A stretch of 64,000 nt of DNA from Quercus robur (taxonomy: Eukaryota > Streptophyta > Magnoliopsida > Fagales > Fagaceae). Below the pieces are notes generated by a model. It did no database searches. It saw only the letters and a program-made list of their open reading frames with translations, and was not told the DNA's origin. Of the stretch, positions 11,650 to 23,000 are shown piece by piece (within the stretch, counting starts at the first letter, position 1; every line of letters begins with the position of its first letter). A program made the translations under genes and the position numbers. Location of the stretch: NCBI RefSeq assembly GCF_932294415.1, contig NC_065535.1, forward strand, positions 23,276,782 to 23,340,781, written 5' to 3'.

Positions 11650-12220
11650 ACTCTATAAGGTCATCGACTTTAAGGTGACGTAGAATCCTTAATAAGCTGA
11701 CGGCACTTACAAGATAGACGATGACGAGGCCAACAGTTATATCTCATATTGACGGGAGGAAATGAAGTGACGACAAGCTACAAGACCGACAAGTTAGGTA
11801 GGCTAACGGTTCCAACATGGCTACGCGTGGTCCCTACGCGTGCTAGTATATGGAAATGCCTTGAGCATCATGTACCAAGGCCTTATTACGTGTCTTTCTC
11901 ATATGGAAAGACACCATATAATCACAAAAACCCTAATTCCAAATACCCTCCAAAAGGAAAGATCCCCACTTTTGGGGGATCTCGATTCACTACTTACCAC
12001 TATAGAAAAACTTAACCTCCTCTTTCCTCAGGTACATAGAAAATCCACAGCTCTCTCACAAAAGAGTTGATAGAGATTTCTCATTCACTAACTTGACCTT
12101 TGGAGGGTTTTTAGCCAGTATCACACTGGTGCTTTCTGTTGGTTCTATTGTTCTTATTCACAGGTACCCGTTGGAATGACCTGGAGCCTACAACTCATTG
12201 GCGATTTTAGCACATCATCA
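11650..12220 (+). repeat. LTR (3' part) of a truncated Tat-like Ty3 element
   Basis: Ends in CATCATCA directly before a PBS and a gag start, exactly like the 5' LTR of the complete element read on its minus strand. It contains TGACGG-type motifs typical of that LTR. The left border is approximate: it is taken as the point where the hAT reading frame stops. Confidence 0.5.
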
Positions 12221-12240
12221 GTTGACACCGTCTATGGGGA
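12221..12240 (+). other. Primer-binding site of truncated Tat element
   Basis: GTTGACACCGTCTATGGGGA follows the LTR end at once and closely matches the minus-strand sequence next to the 5' LTR of the complete element (GTTGGTGTCGTCTGTGGGAA). The primer tRNA was not assigned. Confidence 0.55.
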
Positions 12241-12291
12241 TCTTCAACAACAATTCTAAGACAAAGGAGTTGCATGGTCTAGACGCGTTCA

Positions 12292-13090
12292 ATGGCTACC
12301 ATCAACCAGGAAACTGGGAATCCACCCAATGCCCTGGAAAGGCAAATGCAAACCCTGGCTGCAACAGTAGAGTGACTCACCCAACGTAACCAGGAGTTGG
12401 AACAACAGTTGAACCAAAGGAACAAGCGACACCAGGAAGGCCCTCATGATGAACCAAATGCCAACGAGCAAAATGGTAGTCACCTACCTACAAGGGGCAG
12501 GCAAGATAGGGAAGACCAAGAAAAGAGTACTCAGTAGAAGGGACGGTCCGAAAGACACTAATCGTCCCTCTGAAATAGAAGTCAATGCAATGCACATGGC
12601 CCAGGAGATGCAGATGATGAAGGAGAAGATGGACATGATGATGAACGCTATGAAGGGATGAGTATCTACCAACTTGGATGAGCTGGTCCACCGAACCGAC
12701 TCCCCTTTCATCGCCAAGGTAACATCTTTCCCCCTCCCAGTGAAATTTCAGATGCCACAAGTAGAAACATATGACGGCTCAAGGGATCCACTCGACCACC
12801 TAGAGTCATTCAAAACACTCATGCACCTACAAAGAGCGCCAAAGGAGATTATGTGTAGAGCATTCCCTACCACGCTGAAGGGGCCAGCAAAGGTATGGTT
12901 CAGCAAGCTTATCCTAAACACAGACTCCATCTTCAAGGAATTAAGTGGGCACTTTGTTACACACTTGATTGGAGGGCAAAGACATAGATGGTCCTCCACA
13001 ACCATATTGAACATCAAACAACGAGAAGACGAAAGCCTGAGGTTGTACGTCACCCACTTCAACAAAGAGGCCCTGCTAAAATGTTGGAGA
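12292..13090 (+). pseudogene. Tat-lineage gag fragment
   Basis: Capsid-type polyprotein. ATG at 12,292 opens with MATINQE, matching the MATTND start of the other gag. Then comes a Gln-rich coiled-coil stretch, and further on MMNAMKG, a proline-rich stretch and the conserved block LDHLESFKTLMHLQ with CRAFPTTLKGPAKVWF. The frame changes between about 12,380 and 12,460 and stops occur at 12,376 and 12,659-12,661. The sequence ends abruptly after YVTHFNKEALL, with no protease or pol. It lies in the opposite orientation to the complete element at 25.7-36.2 kb. Confidence 0.8.
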
Positions 13091-13924
13091 TAAAAAAAAT
13101 ATTATAATGAATGAAAGTATAAAAAGAACACAAGAAAATTATGTGATTCAATTTTGACGACCTATATTTACGAAGGAAATCTTTAATTCCTTAAGGACAA
13201 CATCTTAAATATATGAGTAAAGGACAAATCACGTAATACAATGAACCTAATATGGATATTTGTAGAAAACTAAACTGACTAACCATGCATAAAATAAAGT
13301 TAATTGATTTGTAGTTCAAGTATAATACTTTGCTTACACACCAAATATGATTGGGCTTGGGCCTTGATTATTGACCTTAAATATTTCTAAAAATACAAAA
13401 GACTTGTATTTATCCATTACATAAAATAATTTCTACTCATTTTAAGAGCATGATATCATAGAGAAAGAAAGGAAATATTACTAATAACATAAAATTCAAC
13501 AAAACTTAATGTACAAATTATATAAATTATCTTGCAGTGGATTATTACAAAACAAAACTATACGAAGCCAATGACTAGAGATCGATATTGAGAACAACTT
13601 TATGGTGATATTGAGCATATATCTAGTTTAGGCAAGCATATTATATTCTTCTTTTCATTTAGCATATAGGTGTTGTGCATGCTATACATATGAGGACAAC
13701 AAATAGCATTTCTTGCTCATAAGCTAACAACTATTGTCTATTGGATACTCCAAAAGCATACAAAAGACAGAATTCAGATTTCCTAGTTATTCATCTTTTC
13801 AGAAATTATGAACTACATTTCCTAGTTGTCCTTGGGTTATGCTGTGTCCCTTATCTACAAGTCTACAACCGTGCTTTCGCTTTAGTTCCTCTCTACCTTT
13901 CTTATTCAACCTTCTTTGAGCTCC
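13091..13924. other. Intergenic upstream of receptor kinase copy 2
   Basis: AT-rich to about 13,700. The 13,740-13,924 stretch probably contains the degenerate signal-peptide region of the lectin gene (hydrophobic in several frames, but broken). Confidence 0.4.
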
Positions 13925-16900
13925 ATGATGGACCCTATCACCTTCTCTTTCCCCTCATTCAATTCCAAAAGCTGCAGCAATAGATCGCTTATTTGCATGG
14001 GTTCAGTACTGACTGCAGGCGATGGATATACTTGAGCATTACACCTGAGCTACAAAACCAGGTTGGCCGGGTTCTATATTCCCACCCCGTGCTTGCATGG
14101 CCAGCCAATATCTGAACCATTTTCACTGTTAGAATTTAACTGGTTCAGGAGATGGAATGGCGTTTATATTTGCACAAAATAATGATCCCTCGCCACCAAA
14201 TAGCCAGGGCTTGTATCTTGGACTCCTTGATCGGTCAACCGAAGGTAAGTATATGGTAGAATAAAAAAACATATAGTTTACTATTTTAATGTTTGTGTTT
14301 GTATTAATTTGGAATAGAAAAATACATCAAACAAGCCTAGAATTGATAGTAAGACACCTAAAATTGATAAAAAGAACATTGACAACTAGGTAAATAGGCC
14401 ATAAAAAAGGAAAATATTCTTACACTTGTTATGTATTATTCACTTACATATGCAATATTCATAATTTCACATCTGTTCATATTTTTTATATTTTTTTTAA
14501 CACGTTTACATGTAACATACAAAATAAGGGATGTGTACAAACGATGTATACTAACGAATGTGTAATAATCAATGCCAATTGACATTCTCGTACTAATTAG
14601 TTGTGAGATTTTTTTAAAGGAATTTTTTTTTTTTTTTGACTGAAGAAGGTAGTTTTTATGGATTTTTTTAATTTTGGTACATTTTTTTATTTTATTTAAT
14701 GATAAAACTTAGTTGTATATATTAGGACTTCCAATTAAATTCAAAGTCATATTGCATTGAATTTAATCTCCTCTTTTTACAATGTTTTTTTATGCGTAAA
14801 ACTTGGCTGCATTGAAAATGAAACACAAATAGTAGTAGGGGAAAAGTTTTAGCTCCAAAATCAACTACTATGGATGAAAACAAAAACCAATTCTTGACTT
14901 CATTATAGACCTGGAATTTAAGCATATGCTAGCTCCCTAGAGACAATTAATTTGGAGGTTTATATCACAAGGAACTGAGCCAATTGATTAGTTTAATTTG
15001 TTAGGAAAAATCATTTGAAAACATATTTTAAAGTGTCAAATAAAATGGAAATGTAGGTGGTGTTGTTCGGCAACTAGCTGTGGAGCTTGACACCTACAAG
15101 AATGAATTCGATCCAGACGGAAACCATATTGGTATTGACACAATAAGCATGACAAATCCAGTTGCTACAAAGAGTCTTAACAACACTGACATTGACCTCA
15201 AAAGTGGAAGAGATATCAAGGTCCAAATTGACTACGATGGTTGGAAAAATATGCTTCATATTTCAATAGGATATTCTGGGAATCCATTAGTGACTGTTCT
15301 CGAACAATCAATAATCGTGTCTAACACAGTTCCAAACTCCGTTTCTGTGGGCTTTACGGCTTCAACGGGGCTCGTCTCAGAAAGCCATAAGGTCATTGAT
15401 TGGGCGTTCACATCAGTGCCATTGCCATTCCTTCCCACCAATAAAGGGTTTGAAAAAAAGGACAATATCAAGACCATAGTGATCATTGTAACAACGAATT
15501 TCATGATTTTGTTGGTTATATTGATCAGTTGCATGTTTCTTCCATCTGTTTTAAGAAAACTAAGGAATCAAAATCAGAGAGATCTGGATATAGAAAGTCG
15601 ATCTAGGAATGCAGCAAATGCCCCTAAGATGTTTACGTACAAGCAGCTTTCAAAAGCTACTCGCAACTTCAGCAAGGAAAACTTGTTGGGTTAGGGTGGA
15701 TTCGGAAGTGTTTACAAAGGTATTATCTCGGTTCCTCCGAAAGTCATAGCTGTGAAGAAGATTTCGGCAAACTCAAAACAAGGTTTGTTCTACCTCTATT
15801 GCATTGTTTCTTGATTATATGCTTTTATAAGTATTATGATCCTCTCCCTTTGAAATGGATCTATTTCATGGTCCACATAAGTATTATAAATCTAAAGATA
15901 TATCTAGTATCACATCATTTAAATACACTATTAGATTTATAAAATAAAATTTTAATTGTAAAATAGACAATCTCCAAAGGATTCTAACAAAATGCTACAC
16001 CTTGAGTGGATCACATGTAATTTGAAACAATATTTAACTTGTAATTTAGTTCCTATGATTTATTGCAAATGATTCCTAAAATTTGTTTTTGTGCTTATAC
16101 TTTTATTTTTTTAACTCTCTAAACTATAGGTGAAAGAGAGTACATGGCAGAAATATGAACTATAGGACGCATGAGGCACAAAAATATTGTGCAACTCCAA
16201 GATTGGTGCCATGATGGAGAGAATCTGCTCCTAGTGTATGAATTTATGCCAAATGGTAGCCTAGACCGTTTCATAGGAAAGGAGTTTCTTGACTGGAGAA
16301 CTAGGTACAAAATATTAACAGGGTTGGCCTCGGCATTACTGTACCTGCCCAAAGAATGTGGTAACCCTGTGGTTCATCGAGACATTAAGCCTAACAATGT
16401 AATGTTAGATTCTGATTTTGATGCTCATCTTGGTGATTTTGGTCTCGCAAGAATGTTCCAAAATGATGCCTCAGTTACAACAACGCTAGCTGGGACTCCA
16501 GGATATTTAGCACCAGAAATAGGCTACTCCAAAATCTGATGTGTATAGCTTTGACGTGGTAGTAATTGAAGTTGTGTGTGGGAAAAGAGCAAAGGGTATC
16601 ATGGATGAACATAGCCTACTAGACCATGTATGGAATTTATATGGAGAAAATGTATTGCTCGAGTGTGTGGACCAAAAGCTCGAAGGCAAATTTGATGAGG
16701 AGCAAGTGAAGAGGACATTGATTGTTGGGCTTGCATGTTTGCACCCAGATTCCATGTTCAGGCCCAAGATGAGAAAAGTGGTGAATATTCTTATGAACCC
16801 AAACGAGCCCATAATGAACTTACCAGAAAATCGACCTAGTGGTGTATACTTATTGGTCTCTTCTAATTGTTCTACTTCTACTTCCACAACCACTAATTTT

Positions 16901-16981
16901 GGCTCTAACAGTGGCTCTGCATTGCTTCAATCATCTATGGCATCGGTAGATGAGATTGAGGTCCAATATGACTTGCTGTGA
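13925..16981 (+). pseudogene. L-type lectin receptor kinase, copy 2 (pseudogene)
   Basis: Three exons can be traced. Exon 1 (13,925-14,244) carries the lectin front half: MMDPITFSFPSFNS, VGRVLYSHPVLAWP, then GDGMAFIFAQ and LGLLDRSTE. Exon 2 (15,057-15,782) carries the lectin back half, a membrane helix and the kinase start. Exon 3 (16,130-16,981) is the rest of the kinase. The 812-bp intron lies inside the lectin domain, in phase 1. Lesions: frame changes within exon 1 (around 13,990-14,140), TAG at 15,692-15,694 in the glycine loop, TGA at 16,156-16,158, and a 14-base deletion near 16,526 just after APE. HRDIKPNN and DFG are retained. The C-tail has a single repeat unit. It supplies the gene model for the truncated copy 1. 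Confidence 0.85.
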
Positions 16982-17198
16982 CATAGACATAATGAGGTCC
17001 AATAATGGCCCTTTCACAATTTACACATAATCTTTTTTTTTTCCGCATGATCGATTCTCCAATGAAAGTATAGATCTGTACTTAATGTAAAATCTATGAC
17101 TTTGTAATGCAAAAGGTTCTTTAAGATGTCATAAGGATGCAAACGCATATTAGTGTCTCAAAGCCAAAAAAAATACATTTGAAAACAAAATCAAAGCA

Positions 17199-17270
17199 TG
17201 CGTTTGCCGGGAGTCGAACCCGGGTCTATTGCTTGGAAGGCAATTATCCTAACCGTTGGACTACAAACGC
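17199..17270 (-). tRNA. tRNA-Gly (anticodon TCC)
   Basis: A 72-base cloverleaf reads on the minus strand from 17,270. The acceptor stem GCGTTTG/CAAACGC has 7 perfect pairs and the discriminator is A (17,199). The anticodon stem is ATTGC/GCAAT around the loop CTTCCAA, with TCC at 17,237-17,235. The B-box is GGTTCGACTCC. A T4 run (AAAA at 17,187-17,190 on the plus strand) about 9 bases past the 3' end can stop RNA polymerase III. CCA is not encoded, as expected for a nuclear gene. It lies downstream of and opposite to the receptor kinase, as in copy 1. Confidence 0.95.
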
Positions 17271-20200
17271 TGCTGTTATACTAGAGCATAATTGTTCTTA
17301 TATAACTGAATTTACAGGAATTTAAGAAAAGCTAGATTTAGGGTGTTATTATCTACTCTGTAAACAAGACCCAGATAAAACCATGTGAGCTCCAAATGGC
17401 CGAACCCAAACTGCAATTTTCTCCATTAGGATTCAGTCCAAGCCTTTTGTGAAATCAGTAATGCAAGGAAAAGATCTTTTTCTAACTAGTTCAAATGAAA
17501 TTTTGTTCCCCTCGCAAGAATAAAGGAAAACCCATAATAATAATAATTTTTTTTTTTTTTTCATATATCACAAAATAACAAAAATATCCCCAAAGAAGTA
17601 GCATAATTGATTTATGAAAACTTGGCCAATCCCAATCTAAATCTAGCCAACTAAGATCGAGAGAGTGATTCCCAAAGCAACTAAAAATAGTTGGAGTTGG
17701 AAAATTTTCATTTCTAAAATTCGTCACGTTGTTAAGATTTCAAATCCCTTCTCACTGGTAAAAAATTATCTTATGAAATGGTCTTCTAAGATATTTTTCT
17801 CACAAAATATGTTGCAAAAGAAATGTCTCATATGACCATCTTGCTTACAACCACCTAAAATGGATAGCTACAACTCATACAAGCCAAGAGTATGAATGAC
17901 TTATCATTTGGATATTCAACATGATGGACTCATTAGCACCATGTGAGTTTTGCAAATTTTGACTTTCAATCACGAAAAATTGGGAGGAGTTGAGGAACTG
18001 GGATAGAACTTATCCACTAGAAAAATATATCATCAAAAAAGAAAAAGAAAAAATCCATGGTGACAGAGAAGGTTAGGGACCTAGGGATTCCCATATGGTG
18101 ATGCTGAGTGTTATCACGCGCACCAAGGTGACAATAGGTCCAAATAGTTGGTTTTGACGTAGTAAATGTTCACCTAGAACTTCAAGCAACAACTATTTCC
18201 ATAGATACATGGCAAGTAACGTTATCACTTTAATGTCCTAATAATATCCAACAAAATAATGAGCCTCATAATTTAGATTTTGGACTCTCTCTTTTGAATT
18301 CAGCTTAAAAGTGAAAATGGTAGGCATCGATCTTACTTGGGTAGGTGTGAGTTTTGAAATTGACTCTAAAAAACAAACCTAAAGTCCAATAAGGCCAACC
18401 ATGAACCATCTAAAAATTGACACTTGGTCCCCACAAGGACCCTAACAACCTGGAAAATTGTTGTTTATTCTCTACTTTCATTATTGTAATAAGTCTTCAC
18501 TTAACACAATTTCTAAATTTTCTTTTGAACCACTTGCACTGTTTCTACTCGTGTTGAAAGATTCTTGTAATGTTCCCTTCGTATGTTATGAATACTAGCA
18601 GCAAAAATAATCTAACCACTGACAGATAGAAGGTGTTACCTAAGTTAGAATGCAATCAAATGAAACTCAAATAATGGAAAATTTAGATCCAAAGTCGTAT
18701 TGGCGATATGTGAATTGACATGGCTGGAATATTTTATAAATATCTTGAAGAACCAACAATTTTTTTTTTTCTTTCATTTTCTAATATTGTATTATTAGTA
18801 AATGACCATAAAAATATTGTGATAATTACAGAACTGCCACAATTTCTTGTTCAAATCTTGCTTCTATTCCATCGAGTTTTTATTTTTAAACCGATTAAGA
18901 GTCATGCAGCTCAATTAGTACTTTTTGATATTTTCAACATATATAATTAGGATTCAAATCTTCTCTCCTCAACTATCAAATTATCAAAAATAATAATAAT
19001 AATAACAATAATGTAAATAATACTATTACCATATTTTATGACTTTTTTAGTTTAGGGAGTACTTTTTTTTAAGAGAATTTCAACTTATAACGTTCCTTCC
19101 TAGTAATATCTTTATCATTAAATCAAGACATCAATCAATTTTTGGTATAAATAGTGATTGAACTTCAAATACCCTAATTAACCCTAAAAAATTTTACCGA
19201 CTAAACATTTTCTGGAACCTAATTGATGGAAAACAGAGAAAGTACCCAGTCACCAAGAAAGCGAAATAAAATAGTTCAAGTCAAAGATAGTAATGAACTC
19301 CAGTTCCTAGTGCTACCGCTACGGCTCGTCACCCATCATAAACATAAACAATTAAAGTTATTAAACACATATCAATAGTCTAATTCCTTTACTGTGTAAG
19401 TAAACGTCACTTACGCTAATTGAAAATGTTGGATTTGTACGTACACGCGGAAAGATGATTTTACTTATAAAAATATTTCAAGATCAAGATGCATTAGAGA
19501 CTTAATTCTTTGTAAACAATAGTATTTATTAAAGGCACCCTTGATTTTTGTGTAAATGTTTATTAATGTTTTTTAATTTCTAAGAAGCACGTAGATTCCG
19601 AAACTTTCAACGTGTCTATGTCCAACAAGTGTTTGTATTTAACACGTTGAGTAACTCAATACATTTTTTTTTTTTTGCTGAATAATAACTCATATACATA
19701 TGTCATTATTCCTTTCCCCTTATATTGTTATGTTAATCCTCTATTCTCTTTTGGGAAATTTAAAATTGAAATCCTTTTTTAATAGTTTTTTTAAAAAAAA
19801 AAAAAACAAATAAATTTCTTAATATACCCTTCAATTTATTTAAAAAATTAACCAAAATACCCCTCTTTCACTAAAGTTTAAATTAAAGAGGGTAATGTTG
19901 AAAACCTGAAAAACTGTTCTATATATATATATATATATATAACAATACATTAATTGATGTTCTATTAAAAAGTTTGATATTTTTTTTTAAACATGCCTAA
20001 CAAATTGAGATGGAATGAATATATATTTGAAGAAAAAAAAATTATAAAAAATTCATTTGATTGTAGAATTTTCTTAAAGAATTTTGATTGTTGTGATCTA
20101 TTTTAAAAACTTAAAATAAATATAGAATGTGCCTATAAATAAATTAAATATATCTAAAATATGTATATATTAATTAATTATTGTACCCCCACCGTATTGT

Positions 20201-21733
20201 GTCTTAATTTCTTAATAATTGCTGTGTTACCGTGTCTCATATCATGCCATGGCCATTTTAGTTTCCATATATGTCCATGCTTCTTAGATTTTTTGGGGTT
20301 TTGATGTTCCTTCAAATGTTAGTAAACACAAAACATTTTCGTATGTCAAAACGCATAAAATTACACTAAATTGTTTGAAAATATTTGTTACGATTTTAAA
20401 AATTGTAAAAAAATTTATGAGAAAAAGTGTTGAATGCATGCCTGCCAGATTTTACCCCATTTTAACCCTTCTGTATGTAACTACTGTCACTTCCTACATC
20501 ATTGGTGGTCATTACCTATTCCCTAAATTTCTCTGTCGATCTAGCCACTTCTGCTAACCATACTCACTATCTACTAGCTACCACTCGATCCTCCCTCTAC
20601 TGGACCACCTTTGCCATTTTGCCCATCGCTGACAACCACTGGTTTTTGCCCATTAATTTCTGATCACCATTTGTTGTCAAACTCATTGTCACTAATCATT
20701 AGCAACTAATATTGTCATTGTCACTAATCATTAACACTAGAAAATTATTTTTTTGGTTCTCAAGCAAATAATAGAAAACATGTAACCACTAAATATATTC
20801 TTTTAGAAAAATATTTTATGTTCAAATATACCAAACCTCAAATATTTAAATACATATTATTATGTAAAATCAAGGGTCTAGAGTCTAGACAACCCGTGAA
20901 CATACATAGTTAAAACAGTTTTCATAGTAGCAATACAATATTGTAGTGATTGAGTGGTATGAAAAGCCTCTTTTAGCTACAGATGCATCCAATAAATTTT
21001 AAATCCATAATTTTATCCTTCATCCCAATAAACTATTTTTTAAATATTATAATAATTGAGGCAGAAGAGATTTGAACCATGAATGTCTCTTTTAAAAACA
21101 TCAAGTATCAACTAATTGAACTATAAAACTCTTGACTACATCTCTATAAACTTGAACTAAATTTTTTTGGTTTTGGCATAAGAAGCTATTTTACTTTGAA
21201 TGTAATGCATAATTAATTGGCTAGCTTAGCATATCTAATACATGAAATTGCACAGTGAACAAAATATAGACTTATTGTTACCATTTAATTATAATTAATC
21301 TTTTTTTTTTTTTTTTACCTTGCAAAATGTGAAATCCAATTTTAAGAGGCTAGCAAAATCAACAAGAAATTGGGAAAGAAGTTTTTGGGTTGGCAATTAT
21401 TATCGAAGTTGCCAATATAAAAATAATTGGTTACAAGTTGGATTAATTGGACCAAACCAATCTATGAACATGTGATACATTCATAAAGTGTTACATCTCT
21501 TGGTCTATATTTTTTATTCTTAATATGACATTTTATATATATATCGAAATTTAAGGGTAGGAATTTAAATCTCAAATATCTCTATTAAAAACTTCAAAAA
21601 TATTAATTAATTAAGTTATGAGACTTTTGGCTTAATATGACAATTTTTTTAAAGTCATATAATTCATGACTAAAGCTATGATTAGGTTAGGTAACATAAT
21701 ATCCTAATATACATTCCACCAACCTAATATACA
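17271..21733. other. Gene-poor AT-rich intergenic region
   Basis: 18,237-18,275 is homologous to 7690-7735, marking the far end of the duplicated segment. The rest has short (TA)n runs (19,921-19,940) and poly-T tracts. Diverged repeats with a tRNA-like B-box are seen near 18,895-18,985 (+) and, reversed, near 21,060-21,145 and 21,545-21,630. CCACC/ACCACT-rich low-complexity DNA lies at 20,500-20,730. No gene was recognised. Confidence 0.5.
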
Positions 21734-22101
21734 TGCCGCACTGGCACTGCACTTGAATTTGCTGTGGACATTGGTTTATCTGATATAGTTATTGAAGGTG
21801 ACTGTGTACAGGTGATTAATGCTATCAAAGCTGACAGGAGTAATTTGTCTCGGCAAGGCCATGTTTTTAAAGATATTCAGGTGTTGATTTCAGGCCTGAG
21901 GTGGGCAGAAGTTCGTTGGGTGAAGAGGAGCGCAAATCTGGTCGCCCATAGTTTAGCGCGGTATGCAAAAAATATTTCAAATGATGTAATCTGGTTGGAA
22001 GATAATCCATCACCAGCTCTTGAACCTCTGTTTCATGACTGTTTAACTATTATGGAATGAAAGTTTGGTTCCAGTTTCAAAAAAAAAAAAAAAAAAAAAA
22101 A
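21734..22101 (+). mobile_element. 5'-truncated LINE tail with RNase H domain and poly(A)
   Basis: An open frame (to stop near 22,060) encodes the end of a plant-LINE RNase H domain: ALEFAVDIGLSDIVIEGDC, then WVKRSANLVAHSLARYA. It is followed about 18 bases later by 23 A residues (22,079-22,101). Truncated 5' end plus poly(A) is the expected product of target-primed reverse transcription. No target duplication was identified by eye. Confidence 0.75.
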
Positions 22102-22689
22102 CTATAATATTATCATTAATTATCATTCAGATGCAACCTTCTTCTCAAAAAAAAAAAAAAATCAGATGCAGCCTATGAGCCAGCTGGAATTCAAATTGAC
22201 TTCGCACCTTCACACTAGTCACTACCCAACTTGCAATTATCTATGAACAAAAAAACAAAGAGAAAAAAACAAATAGATAAACGAGTATAGCGTATGCATT
22301 ATCTCAAAACTCGGATAATAGGTAATATTCTATCAAAATCCCACTCTATCTACCAAGTCAAACTTTGCAAAATAACCAAAAACTACGTATGCTATTGTTT
22401 GATTAGTCAATTTCCAACCTTATAATTATCAGGAGATTGTCTCTTTTCTTTTCTCTTTATTCTCAACCTCTAGAATCTAGATGCCAACAATTTTGATAAC
22501 CAGTAAGTAGATCCCACACTTTGAGTGTAAATAATATTTAAATAGCAATAATACCTAGCATATGTATTATATGCCTTAGCTTCAACATGATTGGTTTGGT
22601 GAGGAATAAGTGAATTCTGCCTGTAAAATGGGTAAACAGAACATAAGTGAATTATTTAAATAGCACAAGTGAATTATTTAAGTGAATTT
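22102..22689. other. Intergenic
   Basis: AT-rich, with A tracts. No gene or recognised repeat. Confidence 0.5.
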
Positions 22690-23000
22690 TGTGTGGGTTT
22701 GGATTCAGCGGAAATTTAAGTGAATTTTGTGTGGGTTTGGATTTAGTGTTTCCGCTGAATCCTGCGTCCGCGTTTTCCCCTTTTTTTTTTTTTTTTTTTT
22801 TTGCCTTCACGCGTTTAAGGAGAGACAGAATTTACTGTTCATGAGACATGTCACTGTTCACGCACTGTTGAGCACTGTTTACAGATTAAAAAAATATTAA
22901 AAATTGGTCATACCGTACTATTTACATATTTAAAAATTATTTTGCTACCGTATTTTCAGTTTTCAGTTTCAACAACAATAAATTTAATCCAAACAGACCA
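22690..23000. mobile_element. MITE-like element with internal inverted repeat
   Basis: The left end GTGTGGGTTTGGATT and the reversed right end (GGTCTGTTTGGATT) share GTTTGGATT. Inside the left part, GGATTCAGCGGAAA (from about 22,701) is mirrored by TTTCCGCTGAATCC (22,748-22,761), and a stretch ending GTGTGGGTTTGGATT occurs twice. Non-coding. The superfamily is uncertain. Confidence 0.4.
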
